A DNA stretch of 64,000 nt, taken from Baylisascaris procyonis. Lineage: Eukaryota > Nematoda > Chromadorea > Rhabditida > Ascarididae. The notes below the pieces were generated by a model. That model worked only from the letters and a program-made list of their open reading frames with translations, ran no database searches and had not been told where the DNA came from. The stretch lies in assembly GCA_037389465.1 (NCBI GenBank), contig JAZARR010000157.1:1-64000 (forward strand), given 5' to 3'. This document shows, piece after piece, positions 46,710 through 58,525 of this stretch. The position numbers were made by a program, and so were the translations under genes. Within the stretch, counting starts at the first letter, position 1, and each line of letters starts with the position of its first letter.

Positions 46710-49700
46710 TCATTCACCTGCAAACAATTTGCTGAGAGCGTCTGGTGGCTCAGGTGCATCATCGTTACGCAACAACTGCTGATGTGCCCACACCATCACC
46801 CGAAATAGTGCTTCTATACGCGGTGCTGCTGGTTTGTGAAGCGCCTTCAATACCGCACTGTTCACCTCCGTTGCAACCTTCAATAATGTTTTCAGGCTCC
46901 ATATGCATAAAGAGGCGCGTTAATCCTTCAACGGGTACTAAACCTTGGCATCCAAGTATTATACACCAGAGGAAAACATTAGAAAATCGAGTGAAATTGA
47001 TCATTTTGCAGACTAAAAACTGATAATGCGCATGAAAAATAGGAAATCAGCTCATTCGTTAGCAGTATAATCACTGCAAATACCAAATCTTACTAAAAGA
47101 AGCCCTACTAAAAGAAGCATAAAATCCATAGAACTAATACGGGAGACAGATCGAGAAAGCATCGTGCGATATAGCTGCTTTAAAATCTATGATGCAACGT
47201 GGAGGTAAGCAGTACCTCTCGTCTGGGACGACGAAATGTATGAACAAATGAACGAGTAAATAAATAAACAAATAAATAAGTAAATAAAATAATAAATAAA
47301 TAAATAACTATCACGAAGCGGAAGATGCACCCTTCCCGGAAAACGAAAAACATAGGTTAAACGCTTCCAAACATAGGATCTTAACAACTTCGGCAGCAGC
47401 AAAGAAACGGGTCCTCTAAACTTGAATATTTCCAGAAAAGTGCTTTCTGCTCCCATAATATTCTACTACCAAATATTTCAAGCAAATGGTCAAAAAGAAA
47501 AAGTGTTTGCACTCTCCATCTGCGGAAGTAGAGTCACGCCCAATACAGACTTCAGTACAACGACTCCAAATCCACTACAAACATCAAATGGCTCAAGCTG
47601 CCACAAAAAAGGAGGAGAAAGATTAACGGAAAGTGCCAAAACCCGCGTGCTTGAACTCGATTATGGTCGTGACTAGTTTTCAATCGTGTGCAAATCATCA
47701 ACAAACTAGAGAAAGGGAGCAGTTAAAAGGAAACTGTTTTGAGAGGGTAGGACAATAGGAACACTGGTGTTACACGCTGCTGCTAACCCTCATGATTTCA
47801 CAATTCGCGTCGATGCAACCAACAAGTTTCCCTCCACTGAGAAAAAATACCCGACAAAATATGGAACAAACCCTACGGAACCAACGAATCGTAAAGGAAT
47901 TTACTAATCAGAATAAGACCCGATATGCGATCACCCGGGGCGTAATAAGCCTTAGCATATCTTAGCACTGCAGCTTCCCTGTTGCGCAACTTGAAATTAT
48001 CGCATATCACAAATTATCAGTTATTTATGCGCGGCTCCCGTGGGAGAGTCACTCCAGAGGGGGGTGGGGGGGGGGGGGTGGGGGGAGGAAGGAGGAGGGG
48101 AGGGAGATATAATGAAACCATCGTCGTAATTTTGGGGGCTGCAGAGATGTAAAATCAAACTAAGGTAACCAATGTTCTTCATATGAAGTCGATTGCACAA
48201 AATCTGCTTTAAAAAATTTCGCAGCATTTGCAACAAATGAATATGCGACGAAATGTGCAAGGAACTGCATATATGCTGTTCTGCACTTTAATCCATCCAC
48301 AAACATTATTCATTTGCAGTGCCCAAAAATAACAACAATTTTGTTAAAACAATATATTCTTTTCCAAACCCCGAAAATGACAACCAGAAGCCCACTGGAT
48401 TCCTTACGCACTGAAACGCCGATGCATGCCACTTTTTCTCTCCACCCTTTGTTCTGCGAGTTATAAAATTCTGCGACTTTACCTAATCTTAACGTGGTTG
48501 GATGCAATAAGCGACGAGGAGTCTGATTAAGTTTTTATACTTTCCCGACAGCATGTGGTTAAGACTTAGACGCCATTATTTTTGTTCCTGTAGAAAGAGA
48601 CACGGATGGCTATGACCTCATGATGATCAGCTCACATCAAAAGCAACAAAGGATATATGAAGAACGAAGAACTAACCATCTGTCGATGACTTAGTTCCAT
48701 CAATGACGCGAAAGGTGAGTTCTCGGGCTTCTCGAATGCCAGTAGCGCGAATGTCTTCTCGAGCTTTTCCTGCATTTCGGGATGTTCTTCACATTTCTCT
48801 ACGAGATATTCTTCGGCGAACTTCAACGACTCTTCCACCTAAATATACTTCATCCTTAATGGTTCTAAATTAAGCACTTTCGCTAATCACAGTAAATATG
48901 CAACTTCACAAGTGGTTGGTATCTTTTTGTGGAAACATAAAGGCGATGGGTTCCTGGATGCACACCGCAAACGTAATGTTGTCAAGGCCTATCATTACAG
49001 AAAAATCAACTATAGCACGAAAATCAATTAAGCGCAGATGGTTGCAGGCAGAAATAATTTCCACCTCGACGACATACAGACACATTGCAGACGCATGGAC
49101 AAATTGATGCAAAATGAAAGCGTTGTCTAATTGATTATTTCCCTTCATAAACAAAGCCGGTGAGATTTTATACATGGCTTGCAGCGAATGAAGCCATTTC
49201 TTCGGGCTCTACAAACCACGTTACATACACGACTAACCCAATATGAAAAGGCCAACTTTTGTTTGACCCATACTTCGATGACAACCACTGTTTAATATTT
49301 CCGTCCCTACTAACTGCAGAACCGGCTTGTTGGAAGGATCATCATATTAGCACGTCGGCGAAATTGCACTAAACTATTTCGACTATAAGCCTTCAATTAA
49401 TTTAAAACTCACTTTTTTTGCCCTAATAAGCTCGATGAGATGCTGCTGAAGCAGCTGTAGATGAAGGAGGGAATTGTCGTCCAGCAAATCCGGAACCAAA
49501 TTGTTCACCTTCCTGATTGCGTCCTCTACCTGAAATAATCTCTCTTACAGTTCTAAAACGAAGCCGACGAATCATATAGGGCAATAAAAGAAAACAGCAA
49601 ACGTCTCTGGACAACATCGTGAATAAGAGAGAAACATTGAGTGTTCGTGTCCACCTCCCACCCCTCCCCCCATCCCCCCGCCCACCACTGGCTTTGCCAG

Positions 49701-52417
49701 TACCCTTAGAACCTACAAAAACTAAAGCAACGTCAATCAAAAACCCCTCAAGCCAAAATAGTATGCAACATAGTTTTGACGTATAATGCAGACTATCTTA
49801 GCGCACAGCCTGGATGCTCCTGCTTAAAAATTGCCATCTTTCCATGAAAACATCTGAAATACTATGCAGTTTCACTTTCCTCGAAATTAGAACGGTTTTC
49901 TTTCGAACATTTCCAGCATTACTATCCCTATTCAGTACAATAAATAAAAGCACCAAAGTGAGTTCCGGTTTCACGTCACATACAACCTCAACATGAGTGC
50001 ATAAAGATATAGGTTAATATAAGGAAAAGACACATTTCTAGACTAGCATCTGCAAAATTGAGCGTCTGAATGAAAGAATAGATAAGCTGAAAAAAATCTA
50101 TTCAGAAGGAACCACATAAAACCAGCCACCGAGAGGACATGAAGGCAAATGAGCAAAAGTAAGCAATACGAAGAGGGAGCAATGCGACGATGAAACGTGG
50201 CTAAAAACAAATGCATACATATTCAAATTATGTCGCGCTTCTCGAAAACCATGTTAAAAATAAGCCAAAAACTACATTCAAACCAAGCCGTGTCGTACAA
50301 TATTCAAATTATACGACATACGATCAACACTCCAACTCGGATCAATCATCACATGTTCAAATGATTCCCATATTGCGAAACAACGAGTACTTCAAAGACC
50401 GATCAAGTTGAGCTTATTGCAATTGAAATCGACTACAATGCTAGTGGGAAAGAACATCAGGAAGGAAGGCACGACTTGCGCATTCTGCAAATCTATTCGC
50501 AGACCATGTGGCTCATTAATTGCACTAAAGAGCAATGCAAAACGTTTCTACGCATTTTAAAAACAAAGCAGAGACGCAGAGGAAGGGAGACTAATGCTCT
50601 CCTAAAAATTTGAAAATGCAAAAGGTATAAAAAGCGTGATGACTTTCGAAGAGTAAGTTCCATCGAACTTTTCGAAAGTGAACTTCTCATAGTTTTTAAT
50701 TGACCCTTCTGATCACTGCAAGTTTTATCAGTTCACTTTATCGCTGCTTTCGCCCTCTCTTCGAATGTTTACCTGCATGGAACACGTACTCCTGTCCTCT
50801 TATGCCCTTAAACAATATATGGCATCTCGGGTCACTCTTTACTCTCAGTTATTCAAAATATTACTGCTTCAAGATGAACTTTCATTGAAAATTATCCCCC
50901 CCCCCCAAATGACGGCTGTTATATTCATCCACTCTACACCGACTCATTTATGATTGCAAATTTAGAGAGCAGTGCTTCACTGAATTTCAATCACTTTTCA
51001 CAATATTTGGCTAAACCTGGCCAAACAAAGAAAACTTCAGGGCTAAAAAAATCCCATTTAGCAAATAGGAAAAGAAATAGCGCAGAAAGCTCATTTACAT
51101 GATGCAAAGAGTACAAATTAATTTAGAAAGTTCTACAAAAGCAATAAAAACACCAAATTTAGCAGTTAGGACTTGAAAGCGAAGTCTTCGTTTAGAATGC
51201 CTTGCGCAGGGAAGAAAATTAGGACATCTCCTGTTTAAAATATAAAATATCTGCATTAAAACAGAAACGCCCACTCCCCTTCCCCTTCACCTTCAATCTG
51301 TGCCAAAAGAAACCTGTAAAAAAGGTGTAACTTCCGCGCATTAAAGTTTATAGGTACAACCACATGCAAGAAGTTTCAAGGATCATCACTGGCTAAAAAG
51401 CATCGTAATACATCCTTCGTTGAGTAATGGCGTATTTTTTCTACTAAATGATAAACCCCAACAAACTCATCGCATAACAAGTATATTACACATTTCATTA
51501 ACACTGTGCCATGTAAAGAAACAGCTGCAAAGTTACTGATCAACATGTGTCCTTTTCTTTATAACCATGGAAAGCGAAGCATACACTCACCCGTCCTCCA
51601 ATGATCGCATCTCGGATAGCCATGCGTGCATCGAGATTTTCAACGGCATCCTTCGGGAACGGAATAGCGGCATCAGTGCAAAGCAGTTCCGCAGCCTCCC
51701 TATATCCTTCGCAAATCAGATAGTCCACCACCAGGTTTTTCATTTCAATCGCACTGAAAGCAGTCTATCACAACCCAGTACACAACTCTGCCTTAAGGGG
51801 AAGTGAAGCTGGAATGACTGTAAGGAGCTACTTCCTTAGAGCGGAACATTAATAACAAACATGAGCGTATTTCTGAAACAACTATAACAACCTAGTACTA
51901 CGTTTATGCGACAGCTTTAACTTACGACTTCCTTTATACATTTTCGACATTTAGACATCGAACCATTCGTTCATCGACACTCATCTATCCAGACTTGTTC
52001 CCCTTATTTTCGAGTTCCCTGTTCCTCACTCCAACCACTGCGTCCCCATCTAGCTACATTACATTTGAAGTCCTGCTCTTCATCCTTATGGGTGCATCCC
52101 AGATCGTGTGTGTCATGTCTTAGGTATTAAATCAAAGCTACAAAATGAAGCCGGGATTTTCCGATTCAAGACTTCGGTTTCAGCCATCTTACTTTTTGAA
52201 TTAAATAAATGTGAAATGCATTAATGATGACAAGAGAGTAATATCCTCACGGTATTTGATCGGCAGAAAGGTTTTGGTAACGTTGAAACCATCCTGTGCC
52301 AACGTCCTCAGAGAGGTCAACAGAACGATTGGGAAGTGATGGCGTTGACGAATCGGAAGAAAGGAAATCGCAGAGACCTGAGACCGATGCGCCCATCATA
52401 TCGCTATCTCCTGACAT
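46710..52417 (-). CDS. gid8: GID8/TWA1 homolog, LisH-CTLH subunit of the GID/CTLH ubiquitin ligase
   Basis: A scaffold subunit of the CTLH E3 ubiquitin ligase, acting in cytoplasm and nucleus. Five coding exons on the minus strand: 52,251-52,417, 51,591-51,753, 49,413-49,529, 48,677-48,838 and 46,710-46,877. All have GT-AG borders and join in phase to give 258 residues, about 30 more than human GID8, the extra length being a Ser/Asp-rich N-terminus. Domains: LisH at roughly residues 57-90 (VVDYLICEGYREAAELL), CTLH next (DARMAIRDAI and then QLLQQHLIELIR), and CRA at the C-terminal half (EKTFALLAFEKPENSPFASL, then RVMVWAHQQLL). The ATG at 52,415-52,417 follows TTGTAGAAAAG, a plausible trans-splice acceptor. 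An upstream in-frame ATG would add a hydrophobic leader that does not fit the family. Confidence 0.92.
47225..47310. repeat. AAATA/AATAAATA low-complexity run
   Basis: Irregular AAATAAATA units occupy most of 47,250-47,310. It lies in the intron between the fourth and last gid8 exons. No function is visible. Confidence 0.8.
48054..48108. repeat. G-rich tract inside a gid8 intron
   Basis: A run dominated by G on the plus strand, with G blocks of 4 to more than 12 separated by single T or A bases. It has G-quadruplex potential on the plus strand, while the gid8 pre-mRNA carries the C-rich copy. It lies between the fourth and fifth gid8 exons. Confidence 0.85.
49652..49688. repeat. C-rich tract inside a gid8 intron
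   Basis: The plus strand has repeated C blocks of 3-6 (CCCACCCCTCCCCCC and further). The gid8 pre-mRNA therefore carries G runs with quadruplex potential here, in the intron between the second and third coding exons. Confidence 0.75.
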
Positions 52418-52619
52418 CTTTTCTACAATCCAAACGATAAATGGGAAATTCAGCATTGACAACAAGACACAACGCAAACGAATTCAATGCTGCACGTGCA
52501 ATTAGCATTCATGAAGACATCCTCACCAAAATGCCTACACCAGACGCATATCGATAATCAGCCTACCATAAGACAAATATCGAAGATCATTCAAGCATCA
52601 GAAAGATACTCATGACTAG

Positions 52620-52850
52620 TGCAGCATTATTCAAACAGTTGTGATCGGCCCGGTATCAGATGGATATTCATGACCAGCCCAGTATCAGACAGAAACCCAT
52701 GACCACTTCAGTACCGATGGATGTTGACGATGATACCAGCATAAGATACTCATGATCGGTCCTACACCAGATGGATATAGGCGACCAGTCCAGTATCAGA
52801 CATATATTCCTTACTATTCCATTAGCTGATAAATATTCACGCTCAGCCGA
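52620..52850. repeat. Degenerate tandem repeat of about 30-35 bp upstream of gid8
   Basis: Variants of ATGACCAG(C/T)CCAGTATCAGA and GATGGATATT recur about seven times between 52,620 and 52,850 with irregular spacing. The block starts about 200 bp upstream of the gid8 start codon. Divergence between units is high, so it is old. Confidence 0.7.
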
Positions 52851-55800
52851 GCACTAAATAAATTTCGACTATTAACCCAATTAACCCAATAATATGTCAT
52901 TACAAACCTAGTATTAGCTCTGCTGAGAACCCATTGTTTAAGTATTCATATTGGCATGATCGGGGTAAAAAACAAAAATGGCAGCAATAGTACGTATCAC
53001 TGCGTTGATCTACTATGACAAAATGAGCAGTGAGCATTCCTGCTTTTCTTAGCTTTTTTTTTTCATTCCCACATTCTTAGCTTCAGCGGCTCTCATGTTG
53101 AAATTGATGAATAAACGAATACGTGCATACTTAAACACACACAAATACGCACACACATAAAGAACATCGAAAATGCAAATTCACAAAGCATATAAAATCT
53201 ATTCCAATGCAAAAAACTGTCGATTTGCTATTTGTTTGCGGGGTGTTCTTTTTTATTTGTCTTCAGGGTGCGCTTTTTGGGGCGCCAAGGCACGCGATCA
53301 TTTTTTGCAAAGAAGGAACTCTTCGGAAGACACCCTAAAGAACCCTCATTTTCAACAGGACACGAGGTCTCTAGTTCCTCTTGTTTAAAAAAGTGAGGAA
53401 AGTGCCTAGGCTCCTGAGATATTCTAGGCTAATTCCATCAAAGTTTGGTTTTAGAAATGACATTCTCCGGCCTAACGAAAATCTAATGCATGTACAGTCG
53501 TTATAAGAAGCGAGCAATGAAGGGTGGGACATCCGCGCACATGGATACGTGGGCAAATACAGAGAATCTATAAACCTGACGCCTCCCAACGATTGGAAGA
53601 ATCCGTTATGCCCGTAGATTCACAGATTCCAAAGCAGTAGTATGAACGGCTGGTGCTTCTACCAGATAGTTACTGACTAAGGATTCGTGCTTATGACTGA
53701 GAGAATAGGAGGGGACGAATGCACAAACTTATGCACTTTTTGAGCTCTAACAAAAACAATCGGTCTCAGTGAAAAGAAGATGACCAAAACAACCTCTAAA
53801 AATTCTAAAAGGATAACCTTCGTAAACAGCTCATGCCTTCTGTATGTTATGCTGAAGATAGCACCTGAACTGTCTTTCCTCAAAAATCAATCTTTCTACT
53901 TCAGTCACCAAAACGACTTATCGCGTATTAAGTTCATCCAAAAATATGCGCAAAATCTGGTGGGAGTAAAAATCTCCGCTTTACCTCTGGTGAAAGCAGT
54001 CCCCCCCCCCCTCCTGGGTTATTGAGGTGGGATCTTATCGATCTAGTGCCGATAGTTTATTGAGGCCAGAAAATGTCACCTTTCTCTTCCCTCACCTAAA
54101 TTCCCTCTTACAGGCATCGATTTCCCCTTCCTTTATGTCCGCATATAGCGTCACTCGTGGCTGTATTCGATGATGCAACAACGGATAGATTTAGGGATGT
54201 CACGTCCTCCCCCTTCCCAACACATAAATATTTAATGGATTTCCCACATATTCATCTATCTCTCTGCTGATGAATCTTCAGCAGATTTCAGTCAATGCAT
54301 TCACAGCTCAATGATTTATAAGCTTCAGATGATCACTATTTGATTTTGACAGGACATATAACTTGTCTAATCTTAGAGATGGTTCAATTTAATGTGGTCT
54401 CATAAATCCGCCCGAATGGTGGCTATACTGAATAAATATAAGGAAGTTTAGTTTAAATTTGTAAGGTCATCACATACAAAGGAAAAGTATCGGCAATAAA
54501 ACATGACCACGAAGATGATTCATGCAAAAAAAATAGTACGTTGTATGGCATGCCTATCTTTCGACATCATGACCATTTCACATATACACCTACTGACATC
54601 TATTCAAATTACATCATTCCTCGTCAACACATGAAACATCTAAACATTTCCTCACATTGCAACTAGACATCTAGACTCCAGATTTTGCCATCCCTGATAG
54701 ATAGCCGAGATTCGGTCGCCTAGATTCCTTTAACGAACGATAAATGAAACGAACATGAATGATTGTAAGCCTCCCACACTATGAGGCATTCTAACGAAAA
54801 AACTGCAAAGCTGACTGCATTGTGAACCCCTTTATAGAATGATGTGCACGCGATAAGTGTTCGTTGTAGGGGTCATATTCAAATGCATGCAGTTTGCAGC
54901 TCGAATAATAGGATTCCCTAAATGTGCCCTATAACTGGAGCTAAGCAAGTGGAACTTCATATATCATTGATGGTTTATTATAGTGGTCATTTGCTACTTC
55001 TATTCCTAGTATCGGCAATGGAATTAGTCCGCCTCTTCTATAAATGGGGTCTACTGGATTAGAGGTTGTGCTATATCGAAGTGGCATAATGAAACAGAAA
55101 AATAATCACGAATACAGAATGTCGAATATTCACAATATTACTCTCAGTATTTTATCGATATTCGACAAGCGCAACTCTTGGAGAAGCAGTCATCTCTATG
55201 CATTCGGCACAATTTGCATATATTATGATGGGATAAAAGTCACCTTACTGCAGTGATGTGGCGGAGAATACTTGAATTATTTCATCGCATAACGGTGTTT
55301 TTTGGTTTCATCGTAGCATCCTCCATGGCACTGAATAATTATTACATCGAAGTTTGCGAGCTTCAAGTGCTGAAATATTCCTTTCTAAGAGTGGCAACAG
55401 GTTTTATTAGCGGCTGTCAGCACACACTCCTTCCAACCATCACTAGTGAGCATCGGTGCTCTCATAAGTACGTCATCTCTAATAAGCAGAAAATCGAACG
55501 CTTATAGGCTGTTGTTGCAATGTTTAAACGAATATGCACTATTCGATCGAAATGCGGAATTGATTGATATAGGTTATCAAATTTTGCTCACTCTTCGTCA
55601 AATATTGCTTTCAAAGGGATGCAATTAACTACACTACTATACGCCTGCTCTGGAGTTACACCGCTTCTCATAGCGGCGCAAAATATGTGCCTCATTTGAG
55701 TCACCTTCGAGTAATTTGAGTGTCGTTCACAAGCACTTTTGGGAGTATTATTGCCTCTCACATGTTGCTACCTAAATAAGAGTATTCTTTCAGACAGAAT

Positions 55801-56874
55801 ATAATGCCTGATCCGAAACATGGGGAACACATGCCTACTTTTGGTACGTCAATATTGTTGCATGGGGATGTCGCTTCCCCGACTGTTTTGTTCATAACGT
55901 TATCAGTGCAATAAGGATTAAACATCCAAAGCAGGTATTTGCGTATGTATGCATAACATTTCGGCAATGTACAGAAATGAAAGATGCCTTTATTTCGATG
56001 TTTATTCGTTTTCAGTGCGTATTTGGTGAATCAATCAGAATGAGACGAACAACAATAGGAAAACATTCAGAAAGATAGATTTTCAAAGACCATCAACAAT
56101 AACGAAAATTCCTGAAGAACATCAATCTATGAACATTTCCTCGGGATGGAGAGGGCCATCACACTCCACGAGGAAGAGATGCGAATGAGCGAATCACTTA
56201 CATGCAATAAAATTAACGACGAAACTAGAACAGAAACGAAGGACTTCAACAAGACAAATCGTTGTCGTCTCGAAAAGAAACTGAGATTTCAAGGTCACGC
56301 AACTGAAGGCACATGGTTATAAAATTGGAAGGATTTTTGACTGCCCGGCAGAAGAAACGCCAGTCATCAGCACAGATGTTGTCATATAATAAAAAAAGCT
56401 ATGCTATGTCATGAACAACAGCGGTGCGAGACTCACACGTTAACCCGGCGTGCATTTCATGGCAAAAGAACAAGTCATGTAAGAACCGTGTCACTTGTTT
56501 TACAGTAATACAGTACAGTAACTGAGAATAAAAAGTCCCAAGTTACAGTAATTTTCCAAGCCTAATACTGCGGAGAATTCAGTGTCATTTAAAAGTTCGT
56601 ACGTTATTCCCACAGATGCGATCGTTTGCCATCACAACACAAGCCGGGCCAAAAATAAGCTACTGCAAACAGATGTTGTCTGCCTGGACAATTGCTTTCA
56701 AGGGATGTTTAAAAACAAGCCATTGCGCAGCGCCCGGGTTATAATTCTAGCCAAGCGCAGACCACAAATGGACAGCATACGACTAGTAGGCTACTGCTGC
56801 GTCGTCTTATGTGTGCCGACATTGTAGTGTACACCTCTGATGGAATGGGGCGGATTGTTGGTAGAGTTCCATAG

Positions 56875-56954
56875 TTGCTACAATCGTTGGATCAATAGAA
56901 GGTTATCGTGAAGCGGCGAATAGCCAAATCAGTGCTGAATGCTTCGCCGCTGAG
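56875..56954 (+). CDS. Candidate exon with a LisH-like motif resembling GID8
   Basis: The plus strand has CCATAG, then an 80-nt open block, then the donor-like GTAACG. It encodes ATIVGSIEGYREAANSQISA and then ECFAAE. The core EGYREAA is identical to the LisH core of the gid8 gene in this window, yet the codons differ at several synonymous positions. That argues against a recent copy and for selection on the protein. No companion exons were recognised, so it could be a remnant, a divergent paralog or chance. Confidence 0.25.
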
Positions 56955-58525
56955 GTAACGCTGCCGATGAACCTGCAATCCTCATGATTAGCGTTATTTC
57001 AGTGAAAGTCCTTCTGTGAGAACCGCAGCTGTCGGAAACTTAGGTGATAAGTGCATTGCGGCACATGGGCAACAACCTTTTATTTCTATCTTCATTTCCA
57101 CAGTAACCTAACATATTCCCAGCTGCACATGCAAATTCCATGACCAAGGTTTTTGTGAGAAAATGCGCCTGAAGGGCGGCACGATACGCGGATTTGCAAT
57201 CATTGCTAGATATTGCACTATGTTGCAAATCACCGGCAACAATAGAGCGGACATAACAATACATTTTTTAACATTGTAAATGAGCCGAAAATGGACTTAT
57301 TTCTGTGCGATACAAATCGTGCAATATCTGTCAATTACAACTGCCAAGCCGGCATAATGCGACTTTGAATAATAATTTGCAAAGCGCATTATGGTAGTGT
57401 CATATATGCGCATATCTGTTCTTCCTATCTAGTTGTAATAACTCGGTAACGACTGGTGCTTCAGCACTGTGTAACAACTTAAACAATCCTTCAATTTAAT
57501 CAATCCCGGAAGTAGTACGCAGCAAAACGTCACCAGATCGTTATAGTTTTATGGACACTCGGATGGTGTAATGTAACAGGTGGTGTCACACAAACAAATA
57601 TAACATGCGGATTTCCGTGAACGTTCGCTTAGGTTAAATTTTCTCCTCATTCAGCAGCTGCCGTTTAACGTGTGTCGAGGAGGGGATTCCAGCTAAAATC
57701 CAGCTGTGGTATTGAAATATGCCGACCGATCGCTAACATTAGTAAAGCGTAACGACATTTTAAAAACACATATGAAGACAGATGCAACGAAAAATATGGG
57801 AAACAAACGATATTACCAACGAATGTTATGCAGGATGACGTTACGAACTGTTAGCATCGGACTGCCAGCAACAATGAGCTTTGCTAAAAACAATGGAGTT
57901 AAGCTGAGAAGAAGAAAGCAACGCAAAAAAACAGAAAACACAGGAAGCGGAAACACAAAAAAACAAAAATAAAAGCACTGAAGTTGATACATAGTGTCAT
58001 AATGAGTCAATCAGTCCGTTATTCGACGAAGCTTTCGGTCTTGCATTAAAGGAAAAGAAGCCTCACAAATTTAAAGGACTGCTGCAAATTTAGCTGATAG
58101 AACCAGTTCGGTAGGACGATTTTCGAGATCAGTTCGTGGAGTTTTTGAGCGTCATGCAACATAACCGACTCAAGAATGGAAACAGATCAGGATGAAATCG
58201 GTTTGAATTCGAGGAGTTCAGTTTTAAAAGGCATTTGTCTCGAAGAATTCACTTGTTTTTTTTTTTTTTCAGAATAGTGGGTTTTGATCGGACTTTCGAC
58301 TACAAACCTATAAAAACATTAAAATGCTTCACAGTTTTCCAGCCCTAGTTGATGCAGATAAATGAAGCTAGCAAACAAACCAAACAATTTAAAAAAAAAT
58401 TGTGGAAGCAACTCTTTTCAACAATACCCAAAAGCGATACTCAACATTCATTGATGTAATGGTTAGTGGTTAGAGTGTCACAGTAAACAAACAACTGGAC
58501 GAAATAGTTATACAAGGCAACCGCA

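Larger units (their letters stand above)
52418..58525. other. Interval between gid8 and the Ig-domain gene
   Basis: About 6 kb with no confident gene. It should contain the gid8 promoter and the 3' UTR of the Ig-domain gene. A degenerate repeat at 52.62-52.85 kb and a candidate exon at 56,875-56,954 are listed separately. A C run at 54,000-54,012 is the only other simple feature I noted. Confidence 0.45.

Noticed and set aside
46710..52417. Operon linking gid8 and unc-60
   Set aside because: Although on the same strand, they are about 17 kb apart, far beyond nematode operon spacing, and unc-60 has its own acceptor and leader.
57040..57264. Minus-strand 74-codon frame with several cysteines as a further exon of the Ig gene
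   Set aside because: It shows no Ig signature, no signal peptide and no phase match to the 58,789 exon.
57706..57972. Plus-strand basic frame of 88 codons
   Set aside because: It lacks an ATG at its start, is rich in Lys from A-runs, and has no splice sites or recognised motif.
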